A stretch of DNA of 64,000 bases from Ilex aquifolium (Eukaryota; Streptophyta; Magnoliopsida; Aquifoliales; Aquifoliaceae): contig OX637403.1 in assembly GCA_951799425.1 (NCBI GenBank), forward strand, positions 25,882,811 through 25,946,810, written 5' to 3'. Below, in pieces: positions 36,925-48,770 of this stretch. Below the pieces are notes generated by a model. The model was given only the letters and a program-made list of their open reading frames with translations, was not told where the DNA came from and ran no database searches. The number at the start of each line of letters is the position of its first letter. The stretch's first letter is position 1. A program made the translations under genes and the position numbers.

Positions 36925-38390
36925 GGCAAATTACACTCACACCCCCATGACATTTAATTTTATTACACGGACTCCCCCTCACATATTAAAAATGACACTG
37001 AGACCTCTTGATATTTGAAACTTATAACATCTACACCTCCTCCAACTAACAGTCGTTAGAATAATTCACGGTCAAAGTTGATTTCATCAATAATAATTCT
37101 TGAAATACCAAAAATATCCTCCAAATATTTATTCTTCTTACCTTAAAAATTTATCCCATCTCTCATTTATCATTTCTCTATTTTATATTTCATATATAAA
37201 CTTAAATTTTCCCAATTAAATGATGAATTTCATAACTTATCTAATTAATAAGTTACATTTTAGAATTTTTTGTTTATTAAACAATATATTAATGTAAATT
37301 TTATTTATCAATCCATTTGCCTCCAAATCCATCATTAATCATCACAGTTATTGTTTAATGTAAATTCCACTTTATCAATCCACTTGCCCCAAAATCCATC
37401 AATAACATCATCACAGTTAACCACCACCCGTCGTTGCCTCCACACCATAGAAACCACCATCATACTTCTCCAAAAATCACCACGATCGCTTTCTCCTCCT
37501 TATATATATATATATATATATCTCTCTCTCTCTCTCTCTTTCTCTTAGAGAATCACTGCCCAGTAAAAGAGTAACCCCATCACCAGTCCACCACCTCCAT
37601 CTTCATTTTTACCTCCACAACCACACAACACATACACAACCACGACATATCCAACAACCTCACCACATTCTTCTTCTCTACCTTCATTTCCACCTTCTCA
37701 ACCACACCAGACACACAACTTAACCACCACCACTATCAAAATCAAACCCCAAACCCCAAACCCCCCCCCCCCCCAAATTGAACAACAAACACATTGTCGA
37801 CTTCCTCAGGAGTGGTGGAAGATTTTTTAAGCTTCATATCCTTTCAATTTCTCAGATCTACAAATCAAATTCGACTTCCTCAGATCTGCGAATCGAATTT
37901 GGCTTCCTCATATCTGCGAAACGAATTCGGCTTCCTCAAATTTATACTTCACCTCTCTCTCTCTTGACGTTCTATGCTTGACGGGGGAGTTGAGTTTGTT
38001 GGTGGGTTAATGTTTTGGATGAGGGTGGCTGTTGGAGGGTGCTATAGTGAGGGGCTTGGGGCGGTGGTTGATCTGTAGGTGTGGAGTTAGAGGTTATGGT
38101 TGTATTCATGGGTCATGAGTGGAGAAGGAGATTTATTGCGTTGCAATGGTGGGGGAGGGGCTAGCAAAGTGAAAAAGGCAACTAGGGTGGGGTGGGGTGG
38201 CGTTTAGTGGCAGCGTGGTGGGGTGATGAAGGGGAATGCCGAAAATTACCAGTTAATTTGAGGGTGTAATGGTCTTTCTATTAGTGCCGTTAATGACGTC
38301 CATTGACTGGGGTCTTAATGTCATTTTTAATATGTGAGGAGTGTCCGTGTAATAAAACCAAATGTCAGGGGGCGTGAACGATATTTACCC
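36925..38390. mobile_element. Mutator-type non-autonomous TIR element, copy A
   Basis: Inverted termini of about 80 bp: GGCAAATTACACTCACACCC on the left, and on the right the partner ending GGGCGTGAACGATATTTACCC less its first base. Inside them are the shared blocks TTTTATTACACGGAC and AATATTAAAAATGACA-like. The flanks are T9 on the left and T8C on the right, compatible with a 9-bp duplication. The interior (about 1.3 kb) is non-coding, with a (TA)n(CT)n tract at about 37500-37545 and a 14-base C run at 37761-37774. The family matches copy B at 54.6 kb. Confidence 0.8.
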
Positions 38391-38616
38391 TTTTTTTTCT
38401 TTTTTTTCTTTTTCGAAATTAGTATGGCCTTTTTTTTTTATAAGTGTTCCATGTGACTACTCTCTCCAGCTTTGAGACAGGTCACTGTAATTCAAGCGTA
38501 GGATATATGAGAAATATCGAACTTGAGATCTCTTACTTGCAAGATGACAGACTTGACCACTGGACCATCCATAAGGATTATATGACCTTCGTATCAGCAA
38601 GTTCTCTTAAGTTTTT

Positions 38617-41600
38617 GGGTTAAATGCAAAAACTTGCTACTTAGGGTCATTTGCACGTAACCTCTTCGTAGTTTTAACTGTTGTACTAAGTCTCTTTTAT
38701 AAAACCCGAGAAAATTTGAATTTTTATGAAAAATGGCAAAACGATAATTAGTCGCTACGGTACGGGTTGAAAATCCAAATTTTTTTAGAACTCGGATGAC
38801 GAAAAGGACCTCACCGTTGGATTCATCTCACAAAATCTAGTTACCCAGAATTTTGAGACAGTTGATTTTTTTCGTGTTTTACAATGTAATCGGGTGTCAC
38901 GTGACCAAAATAAACTCGATTGGGTTTTAAATTTGTGAAACATGAAAAATAATTTAAAGTTAATTCAGATAAAATATATTCAACTTAAAATGGGACGATA
39001 ATTAATTGATTTGGGACAAAATCGGATCAGGAAAAGACAGGATGTATGGCGCGTTGTGGGCCAAGTATCCAAGGGGTATAAAAAGGGGGAGAATCTAATT
39101 TTTCCCCCAATTTGGTTGTTGAATTTCAATAGAGAAAGGAAAGAAGAGAGAGAAAATCTAGGGTTGGTCGGATTGCTTCAGGCCAAGAACTAAAGTTCAT
39201 CTACTTGATGAGAGTTATATCTACGTATAAAAAATAGTGAATTTTGAGGAAGTCTCAAGAACGAGATTTTTGAAAATCAAATTCTAAACCTTGATTTGAG
39301 TTTTCTTGGAGTTCCTACCATTCATATTACGCTTCAAGAGAGTTCTTTTCCTAGCTAGGTTTATTTTCAACCTAGGGTTTTGTATGAAATGGGTAGCATG
39401 AATTGAGATAAAATCTCTTGTTTAAATGTATTTCTAGTGTAAATAGAGTATGAGAAATGGTATAAGAATGTATAAAATTAATTTTTGCATGAATTGAGTT
39501 TTGGGTGAAATTGCTTATTTTGGTAATTTCATGAGAAATGTGTTGATTGGGCATGCTATGTGTTTACATTTATGCCTTGAAGGTGTTTGATAAAATGCCT
39601 ATATTGATTTAGTATGTTGGTATCATTGAAAATGTTATAACATGCTTGGTGAAAATGGTGGAATGTAATTATATACTCATGATAGAATTAACATTGTGAA
39701 AATGGTGTATATCATACTACTCTCATGATATGATGAACATGACATTAGAATTATAATTGTACATCACACTTCATAAGCACAGAAAGCATCCCATTCGTGG
39801 GCATGTGACATGGGTGTGGGTGTATGCATGATTTTGATCAAACATCATTCTTGGTGGATGATGTGTGGGCTCAGGAAAGTTGGACCAAGGTTCGACTGAG
39901 TCGCACGGGTTTAAATTGAAAATATGATCGGGGTTAACAAGAAGGGCTAGATTGTCTCTCGGGTGCAAACCCAGTGATTGGGATACGCACTCCGTTAGTA
40001 TCGAGTCTATAAAGTGTGTCGGCGTATGCGGAGTCGTTGATGGAAGTCCATAAATGCCCACCCCAAGAAAGACCCGGGATTTATAAATGGTCATTGAATG
40101 TGTTACATCAATGACAGAGGCTTAGAATGCTCGGATTCATACGTATGACATTGCATGTGTTATGGGAGCCAGTGAAGACTCGGGTTGCATTTTATGTGTG
40201 AGTCTCACCTCATAACATGACATGACATTATGACATTCATTCTTGAAGTTGTATGGTTTTGGATGAATACTTATTTGATTATTGAATTGCATGTGAGCAT
40301 TTCATATGCATCTAGGTTGGGGAGTAATCTCTTTAAGAGATACCCTATTGAGTGTGGCTCACCCTTTATGGGGACAACATTTCAGGTGCGGGACAAGCGC
40401 TAGTGGAAGGCTCTCACTTGGACCCTTGTTGGTGAAGAAAGCCGAATTGTGGCTTTAGATTACATTTTTGTAAAACAATCGTGTAATTGGTTTGAATATG
40501 TAATGTTGTATAAATGATTATAAAATAGACTCATATGGACTATATTTTGTGTAAAATTTGATGTTATATGAGTGTGAGTGAATGTTGTATGAGATTGGAT
40601 GAGTTGGAATTGAAAAATGATTGAATTGGGGGCAAATTGGGATCTTCTACCGATAGAACATTGATTATCTACCAGTAGAAAAATTCCAGAGAGCTCTTAT
40701 ACCGGTAGAACGTTGATTATCTACCGGTAAGTCCTCTTAAATTTTCAGAAATTTAAAATAATTTTGTCAAGCCTTCGGGCATTGAGTCATTTTGTTCAAA
40801 GGATGTAAATGGAGTAATATTAAGGACAATTCGATGTATATTGGATCTTAGAATGGTCGAGTGATTGAAATGTACACATGTTATGCATTTGGAAGTGCCC
40901 GATACAAGGGAGACTCTGCCTAAATTCTGTGTTGTTTATAATCCCAGTGAAGAGGATGTTATGCTGTGGCGTCGGGTTATGTGGCATTCACGGGTACTTC
41001 GGCGGGTTGATGGGTGATCAACGGGTTGACAAATGACCTCCGATTTTAAGGGTGTCACATCCTTCAACTTAAAAATAAAGTGCAAATATGGATGGACGTT
41101 ACAGAATTTATAAAAATACCAAAATACTCTCATTTAGCCACTTAATTTTCATTTCAATACCCTTCTTCTACCTCAAACCCTTCTCTCTCTATACCTTTCA
41201 CTTTCTCTCTCTATACGCTTCTCTCTATACAATCATACAAACTTAACCCAATCTTTACAAACCTACCACCAACACCACCGACAAGTCTCAAATTTGGCAA
41301 GTCTTTATACCTTTACCTTTCTCTCTATGAGATTTTCGATTTGCTTGAATTGTGACATGAAAGATCTTTATCAACAAGACATTGTGACTGCCCAAGAGAT
41401 AAGGAGTTGGCCAATTCAATAAGATGAAAATAGCTTGGTGCATAGAGAAATGCTCGGCTTATTCTTTACTTTGAAATCTGAGAGCTTTTCAATTGGGGGG
41501 GGGGGGGGGGGAGTTGCTGAATGCTATGATTGATGCTGAATTTATGAACCCATTTGAGACTTCAGAATAGGATCTTTTACTTCACCTAAAAAGAAGTTTC

Positions 41601-41756
41601 GGTGGGGGGTGGGGGAGTTCCAGTGAGGGTAGGCTGGGGGAGTTCCGACGAAGTTGGGCTGGAGTGCAGGAGTTCCGATAAGGGGTGTGAGAGGTGTTGC
41701 AGGTGGTGTGGTGGGTTTCGGTGAGAAAGGAAGAGGGTTTGTAGAGGTCGTGTGTA

Positions 41757-41806
<50 letters not shown>

Positions 41807-42099
41807 TTGGGTTGGGGAGGCAAGGCTTGAAGAAAAGAAAGGGATGTATGTATCAGAGAGAAAATAGAAGAAAGATGGGGAAAATGAGGATATTTTAAGA
41901 ATTTTAAAATAGAATTTTGATACATTTTATCTTTAGACATAATTTTGAGCGAGTGATTCACACTTTCTGTTAAGTTAGTAACGTCCATCCATTTTTGCAC
42001 TTTATTTTTAAGTTGATTAGACTTAGTCAACAGTTAAAACTACAAGTAAGTTACGTATAAATGACACCGAGTACAAAGATTTTTTTTTGCATTTAACCC
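38617..42099. mobile_element. Second Mutator-type TIR element, interrupted by a solo LTR
   Basis: The termini are GGGTTAAATGCAAAAA on the left and TTTTTTGCATTTAACCC on the right. The right arm (about 41970-42099) matches the left arm in two pieces, 38617-38693 and about 41060-41110 (AACTTAAAAATAAAGTGCAA and GGATGGACGTTA), because 2.4 kb of foreign DNA lies between them. The flanks TAAGTTTTT and TAACTTTTT are a 9-bp duplication with one mismatch. The interior 41110-41970 is non-coding, with a 17-base G run (41495-41511) and a (GT)n(GA)n tract near 41755-41802. Confidence 0.75.
38694..41059 (+). mobile_element. Probable solo LTR of a Ty3/gypsy (Tekay/Del-like) element
   Basis: 2.4 kb inserted in the left arm of a Mutator-type element, without coding sequence. 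Its right end is GGGTGTCACA, typical of this LTR group; the matching left TGTGACA end is missing or decayed. GGGGTATAAAAAGGGGG (about 39073-39089) is a good TATA box in plus orientation. The segment TTCAGGTGCGGGACAAGCGC (about 40381-40400) recalls Del/Tekay LTR tails. Near 40650-40730 the palindromic motif TACCGGTAGA and variants occur about four times. The assignment is from memory of such LTRs. Confidence 0.5.
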
Positions 42100-42549
42100 T
42101 AACTTTTTTCAATAAAATTCACTCGTTTAAGGTTTCTACTCATTTAAAAGTCAAAGTATTTTTATTTTCTATGACAGGTGATGTTGTCATGTATTACCTA
42201 ATGAAACATAAGATTATGGTACAAAAAAAAAATGTGGGTATCATATTGAAAAATAAATTATAATTATTGATCTTATATTGATTTTTTTGTGACATTTGAT
42301 CTTAGAATAATAAAATAATATAGTATATAATACTTTACATGCATGTCTCATACTTTGATTTACAAAAAATGAGAGATATGATACCGAAAAACTATTTTTT
42401 AGAACTGTAAGTGGACTAGAATGGATTTTTAATCCAAATTTTGATTTGGATTTGCTCCACATTTAATTTTTTTTTTTGGGTCATTATATACGCTAGGTTA
42501 AAATCAATGAAATCCTAAAAAATTAGACGAGCCACCAATCTGCAATTAA

Positions 42550-42787
42550 GAGCATCTCTATTGGAGATGTCAAATGTTATATGTCAAATTTAAATTTGAA
42601 AGTTTATGCGACAATTTGACATATATCATTTGACAACTTCACCTGATGAGATATGCCAAATTTGACAGCATACCAAAATTTGTTTTGCCCAGTCAGCATT
42701 TGTCATAGTTGTTGGAGAAAGCAAGACTACCAAAAAGAGACATTGTAATTGTCCAATTGAGATTTGACAACCCAGTTGGAGTTGCTC
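42550..42787. mobile_element. PIF/Harbinger (Tourist-like) MITE, 238 bp
   Basis: Inverted termini GAGCATCTCTATTGGAG and CCCAGTTGGAGTTGCTC are flanked by TAA on both sides (42547-42549 and 42788-42790). TGTCAAATTT and AAATTTGACA repeat inside both arms. Non-coding. Confidence 0.85.
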
Positions 42788-42799
42788 TAAGGGCCTACA

Positions 42800-45700
42800 T
42801 CCACATAAAACAATGGAGACCTAATTAGAGAACATCATCGGGTTCAATCGGGACCTCAAGCTCTAAAGTTACGTCTTTTATCTAATCGTACTCCTCTTCG
42901 GATAACTCTAGATCAACTACTATGGTACCGCTATATAAATATTTGACCATTAGCAAAGATACCTTACGGACCTCAGCAGCATCAGACACAAATAGATACC
43001 TTACAAACATCGGCTCCACATTTGATTAGAGTCACACAGATATCAAATTAATTTAAGAAGACTCAATAATATCAGATTTTGATACGACACAAATTCAAAC
43101 ATCATCTGAATAAATTGCGACACAACTCATTACTAATTCTATGTACAACATCATATAGTAAAAAACCTAAGAGTTGAACCAGTTTATTGGGCTGAAGAGT
43201 TCCATATCTTAGAAATGTAGAATGGAATCCCTTATTTTTCGAACAAATAAGGAGGGTCAACGAGAGGTTCCGATACAATTAAGTTATTTGGTTCATGCTA
43301 AACCATGACAGTGCTTTCGAACATAAAATATGCAATACGTAAGCAAGTAATACACAAGTAAGCAATAACGAAATCCAGATAAAACAACCTGAAGAAGCTT
43401 AAAGTTTTCAAAGCTTAAAGTTATCAAAAAATACCTTCACTTAATGAGCTAAAGAGTTCAGAGTAAATAAAGTAACATGTATTAAACATTTTGGCTAAGC
43501 AATTCATATTGGTTAAGTAGATTATTTTAATGACCTAGAACCCTTTGAACTCGTTGGGAGTGATATACTTTCTAATTCATTTTTTTTAATACTTTTTTTG
43601 ACGAATCACCTACTTTTATTCAAGTGAGACTCATTATATACAAGTAGATCCTTCACTTATTAATGATAGGTGATCCGCCAATAAATTAGGTTTCTCTTGC
43701 ATAAACAGATTTTGTATTCTGAAGGAAGAACATGCTTTCTATTGAAACTGAATTCTTTATCGAGTTAATAAGAAAATGTACCAATAGAAGTATTTGGTCT
43801 AGCCCAATATTAGCCCATCTTATGTAGGGCCACTATGCTGGAATTAGCCCATCTTGTGTTAGGCCCAGTATTAGCCCAACCTAGGTATAATAAACGGAAA
43901 ATTGTGAGTAACTATCTTATAAACTAGTTATTTCTGAGAAAATACTTGAAAAAATATATATTGTAGATAAGTACTATTAGGTAGAAATGTACTCTATATA
44001 CACAATGACAGTTTTTTTTTAATTTTTTCTTTACTGAAATATATTTTTTCATAATTCATGGGCTATATAGTTTGACAGTTCATTTTTTCATGGGATTTGG
44101 TTTTATTAAATCCGCTTCCCTATTTTAGATGATCTTTATTTTTTGAATTTTATACGTATTTTTTTTCACCATCAATGACGTCTGATTTAATAAAATTAAC
44201 TTTGGTGCTCGTCTTCTTCAACAGATTTTTATATTTCAACATTTGTCCTTCAACGTTGGATGATCGTCTTCTACTTCAATATTTGTGGTTTTCTTCAACA
44301 TCTTCTTCTTCAACTTTTTTACTCCGACGTCTGCAATTTCCACTCACAGGTTGTGTACTTCTTCTTCAACGTATGTTGTTTCCACCCACATGTTATGTTT
44401 TTCTTCTACTTCAACAACTTGTTAACATCATTTTTATTTTTTAAATGTGTATAATATAACGTACAATATTATCAATGTCATAATGTGAGAAGCAAAACAT
44501 TTCATTTGTGTACGCACTCAGACAATGTTTTGACATATTGTTTGTTGCAGTGTGACAAACAGATTTGTGTCCAAGCTAAATACAATTGATGTGGCACTGC
44601 GTTGTCACACTGTGTGAAGCGTAACATTTTGTTTACGCAAACAATCACTCAATGTTTTGATATAGTGTTGACACAGTGTGACAATTAGTGTATGGTCAAA
44701 ACTAACTAAATTTTTGATGTCACATTCTTGTTGTCAGAGTGTGACAAACACAACATTTCGTATGTGCACTAAATTAGACAATGTTGTGACACCTTGTTCG
44801 TCACAATGTGACAAGCAAAATTGTGAAAATTTTGAATTTCAATTTTTGAGTATCGATGGAGAGGAAATTTTGAATTTCAAAACTTTTACTAAATATCCGT
44901 CTTTTTTTTTTTTTGGGGGGGGGTGGGGGGGTGGGGGGTTAATGCTATCTGTGAAGATAAAGTCTTCAACCGAAATTCGTTTGTTTAATTCTTGTCAAAT
45001 GTGTCCGTTAATGACGAAAATGAATGACGGTTCCAACTTTTCCGTCAATTGGGTTTTTTGTTCCTTCACATAGAAGTGTTTAGGAAAGGATATAACAATC
45101 TTTTTCACTACTACATGGATTTATATTCAAAATATATTTTTTAGAGTGGATTTTTAAACAAATAAGTATTTTATGGTATACCGACTTTCAAAAAACCTTA
45201 TAATAAATGACATTTGGGCCCTAGTCAACTAGTTCAAGTTTCCTTTACAAATTTGATAGACCGTTTCACTCGTCCGGATAATATTGAGTCAACTACCTAT
45301 TTAGTTTTTGAATTATGTCATTTGTATCAATCAGGTTTTTAAACTATATTTTGTATCAATTTAGTCTCTGAAATATGCAATCTGATTCAATATGGATATT
45401 TCATTTGTCGTTAACTTTGATGGAAACCTTCACGTGCACATCAAATGATATGCATATAACGGCAAATTTAAATGGATAAGGATTTAATTTATTAGAGTCA
45501 ATAAATTAATTGTGTGTTTCAATATTAAATGAAACCCACTTTAAATTCAATAAAGATTTGTGAGTTTCAATATAATAAATGAAAATTATAACATCTGTAA
45601 TTAATTACTCTAATCAATACAAATAATAGTAATTTCCTCCGTCAAGATGGCAACTAGCTAATGGTTGATGAAATCGAGATCAAGAAAACTTGTTATCAGT

Positions 45701-46050
45701 CCAGAAAACAAAGAAATCAAGAGAGCATAATGATACTTCCGAGAGAGAGAGAGAGAGATGTGAAGGTGAACTGATCAAGTCCCCTTCGCTTAGCTTATAA
45801 GTTAGAGATGTAACTGAAGCGGCGTAACTAATCTATTGAACTCCATTTTTAGAGTAAGATTTTTCTTTATTTAAGAAAGTGTAGGACAGATCAGATAGTA
45901 ACAGGATCTATGCCGAATAAAAGAACCAAGAAGTTGTTTGTTATCCACACATTCATGGGCTACTTATAAATAACAAAACTATAGTAAGTAGTAATAAGTT
46001 TCAATCTGTCAATGAACAAAGGTGTATGAACTATGAACATACCTCCATGA
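42800..46050. other. Intergenic region, no gene recognised
   Basis: AT-rich sequence. 42800-43100 resembles part of an LTR (TATATAAATATTTGACCATT near 42931) without any supporting partner. 43885-45080 is a second copy of a dispersed repeat also seen at 19.9 kb. 45290-45620 has the sequence style of a Mutator-type terminus (repeated TTTGTATCAAT), without a clear partner. Confidence 0.5.
43885..45080. repeat. Dispersed repeat, copy 2, with five palindromic GTCACA/TGTGAC units
   Basis: The left part is related to 19880-20110. At about 44540-44815 there are five imperfect palindromes built from TGTCACA and TGTGACA: TGCAGTGTGACAAAC, TTGTCACACTGTGTGA, TTGACACAGTGTGACAA, TTGTCAGAGTGTGACAA and TCGTCACAATGTGACAA. 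They are spaced about 60-70 bp. G-rich tract at about 44915-44939. Class unknown. Confidence 0.45.
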
Positions 46051-46059
46051 CGGGTTCTG

Positions 46060-46215
46060 TTAAGAAGACTTTGAGAAATATATATGTTTCAGCCATGACC
46101 GAAGAAGGCCAAACAAACCCATTCGAGAGGTAGCTCCAACAAAAGTGGCATATTCCATCACCATGGTTGTGTTTTCTTCTACTTGTTGATGATCTGATAG
46201 AGAAACAACCTCCAT
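46060..46215 (-). CDS. Hypothetical small ORF, 51 aa, second in a candidate small-peptide transcript
   Basis: Reads MEVVSLSDHQQVEEN, then MEYATFVGATSRMGLFGLL and ends YFSKSS. I do not recognise it. It begins 53 bp after the stop of the 32-aa ORF at 46366-46268 and lies downstream of a TATA box and CT-rich leader on the same strand. The C-terminal half is mildly amphipathic (GLFGLLRSWLKHIYF). It could be a real micropeptide, the main ORF of a short mRNA with an upstream ORF, or chance. Only homology or transcript data would decide. Confidence 0.3.
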   Translation of the reverse strand: MEVVSLSDHQQVEENTTMVMEYATFVGATSRMGLFGLLRSWLKHIYFSKSS

Positions 46216-46267
46216 GGCTGTTTACTTTCTTGGCCCCAAGAAGGCAAGAAAGTCACTGATCAGCCTT

Positions 46268-46366
46268 TCAAGAGTTGAATGAATTCACAACAGGTTGTAC
46301 CAATGCCGCTGATGGTGGAGCTACCTTTTGAAATGGGTTTTTTTCAGTCGTGTATGCAATCATCAT
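46268..46366 (-). CDS. Hypothetical small ORF, 32 aa, first in a candidate small-peptide transcript
   Basis: Reads MMIAYTTEKNPFQKVAPPS and ends VVNSFNS. It is the first ATG about 60 bp below a likely transcription start, after a CT-rich leader. Its nucleotide sequence around the Asn-Pro-Phe codons and GGTAGCTCCA recurs, inverted, at about 46093-46147. Unrecognised; it may be a regulatory upstream ORF. Confidence 0.3.
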   Translation of the reverse strand: MMIAYTTEKNPFQKVAPPSAALVQPVVNSFNS

Positions 46367-46449
46367 GATACCAGCTACCAAGAAAGAGAGAGGAGAGAGA
46401 GACAGAAATATGAGAGAGGATAGAATTAGTGAGTTTTGGGGTATCTGAA

Positions 46450-46462
46450 CTTATATATATAG
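46450..46462 (-). promoter_or_regulatory. TATA box with CT-rich leader
   Basis: The minus strand reads CTATATATATAAG, followed 30-90 bp downstream by a CT-rich leader (CTGTCTCTCTCTCCTCTC) and then the first ATG at 46366. The spacing suits a plant core promoter. Confidence 0.5.
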
Positions 46463-46469
46463 AGGACCC

Positions 46470-48249
46470 GACAACCTTTAGGGTGGTTCACTAGCTGGGC
46501 TTGTCCTCTTGTAATTCAGAGATTAGGTTCAATCACTTCTCACATTAGCCACACTTTTTCATTTGAGGATATGCTCTAGATTAATTCAAGCTACGGTCGC
46601 TAGTCGTTGAGTTCGAGATAGTAGTCGGTGCAAGCTTGGACATCAATACTGTATTGGTTAGGGCAATGCAGCCTAGAGGTCCGAGAAGGCTACTGTCATG
46701 GGCTGACGGACTTGTGCTGAGTTCCCCCATCAAGCATGTATTGAGAAGATCTAAGTTTTATGAGTATTAAGAAAATCACCTACGTGTAACTGGCCTTTTT
46801 GGTGCACTAGCAATACACGTAAATAAATTTAAATAATATTTTTTTTATAAAAAAATGTGAATTATATGTGTAATTATTGATTTATTCTATAAGTTTTTGA
46901 GTACCTAATTTGACATTTATTTAGGTATTTCTCTGACATTTATTGATTTATTATTAACAACTACATGTGTATAATAATTTAATATATATATGACTGTACT
47001 TTTTTATATAAATATAGATAATTTTATGTAAATATACTACGAATAAATGAGTTCAAAAGAATTTAGAAGTCCTTATCAAAGAGTCTAAAACAAGTTGAAA
47101 GTCAAATAAGTGTAAAAAACATAAATTAGATAAAAGTAGATGAGTCAGTTTCGTGTATAATTGATGAGTTGCACTAACTGCCAACACTAGATGAGTCCAA
47201 TGGGGGGGGGGGGGGGGGGGGGGGTGGTGGTGTATAGCCCAATTTGAGCTTTATACTTTTTGTCCCTGGCATTACTGTTTGGATAAAACTGTGTTGCCAA
47301 AAAAGTAAAAGGAAATTTGGTGAACAATAATTTCAGGAGCACGTTTTTGTCAATAAAATTAATCATACATTGTTTGAGTCGTGAAGGACACGTATGTTAT
47401 ATTTTTATGTGCTACATTCCAAATTCACTCTGGCATTTTTTTTTACTTACCTAATTGTCTTTCAATGTTTGACGCACATAATCAATATGATTTCAATTAT
47501 TTTATTCACAAAAGTTTTGAATTTTATATCAACGTTCTTCATTTTCAAAATTTTGGTTCCAGATCTCAAAAGAAAGTGTCAAACATGTAGAATAAAAAAG
47601 ATTCTTTAGACTAGAGAAACAGCTGACGAAAAAAGTGAGAATTAAGTCACGCGAGATAGTTGTGTGCCGCGTGGTTTCATTAAGAGTATATTTGTCTATT
47701 ACTCTATTTTGGTCCTCATAACCTTAAAAGGATAGCACGTGAACTATTAGTTTGACAAGTTATAAACTAAGGACCTACCACTAATTTTTTTCAAAAAAAT
47801 TTATCAAATTAATGAGAGTTATTGGTTCAATGACTTGTATTAAAAAAAGGACTTTTTGGAGGCCACTTCATAGTTTTAGATTCTTTGGTCGATAAGAACA
47901 TGCACGTATTTTTTGGGGCTTAAAGGATAATTAAATATATAAAAACTAATTTATCCTTAATGTTATAAATAGCTATATTACAAAATACACAGTAACAGTA
48001 ACATTATCATAGGACATTGATATTAAGACAATAACAGTTACAATGATAATAAATTTTTATTGTCACTTTCCATCGTTACTGTCCAAAATTCAAAGAATTA
48101 GACAGTAACGTGAATTTTTATTGTCATTATCTATCGTCACTGTCAAAATTTTACGAAAATAGATAGAAACGTAAATTAGACAGCAATATAATCACAGTAA
48201 CAGTCACATGATCACAATAACAACTACAATAAGAGTCATAACCACTAAT
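46470..48249. other. Intergenic region, no gene recognised
   Basis: AT-rich, with a 23-base G run at 47202-47224 and several degenerate ACAGTAAC/GTTACTGT motifs at 47985-48230. No open frame has recognisable content. Confidence 0.5.
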
Positions 48250-48254
48250 ATAAT

Positions 48255-48770
48255 TGATGATGCACAAAATCGTTTTGTGCAAGATCAACAGTCAAGAATA
48301 TATAAGGGTGTAATTAATGAGTAATTAACAAGCAATCAATGGCAAGGATTGGACTTTAGGCTTGGACCTTGAGTTGGAATAAGAGTAGGAGTACTGGAGT
48401 ACCAAGGCAAGGGAGCACCATGGGGGTAGGCGCCCAGTGGTCTGCACCCCATGGTTGGCGCCCAATGGTGGTCATCCCATTGGTGTCTTCTTAGGCCTTG
48501 ACCTTCTAGTGCATTCTTCCTTGGGATATCATGGTATGAGGAGAGGGCAAGTGAGGAGTTGAGATGATGAGTGGGGAGCTCAACCAAGGGGTCGGCGCCC
48601 ATAAGGCTTCGACTGTCCCTCGACTCCTTCGCCTCTTCTCCGTTCTCCTTAAATGGGTGACCTGACTTGATAGGTTTTGGAGACTTGGATTAATCCCGGG
48701 GCCCATTGGTATTCGGGCCTTTCTCGACTTATTTTCATCGGGCTTAGCCCAGTTGAATTTGGACTCGTCA
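48255..48770 (-). repeat. 3' LTR, internally deleted, 516 bp
   Basis: Same ends as the 5' LTR, but it lacks about 410-430 bp: the join lies after AAGCAATCAATG (about 48343), where the other LTR carries 53402-53819. It also lacks a 24-bp unit around the GTCGGCGCCCAT repeat near 54070. Because plus-strand transfer should make both LTRs equal, the deletion probably arose after insertion. Confidence 0.85.

Noticed and set aside
44678..45073. 131-codon frame on the plus strand
   Set aside because: Crosses a G homopolymer and the palindromic dispersed repeat; not protein-like.
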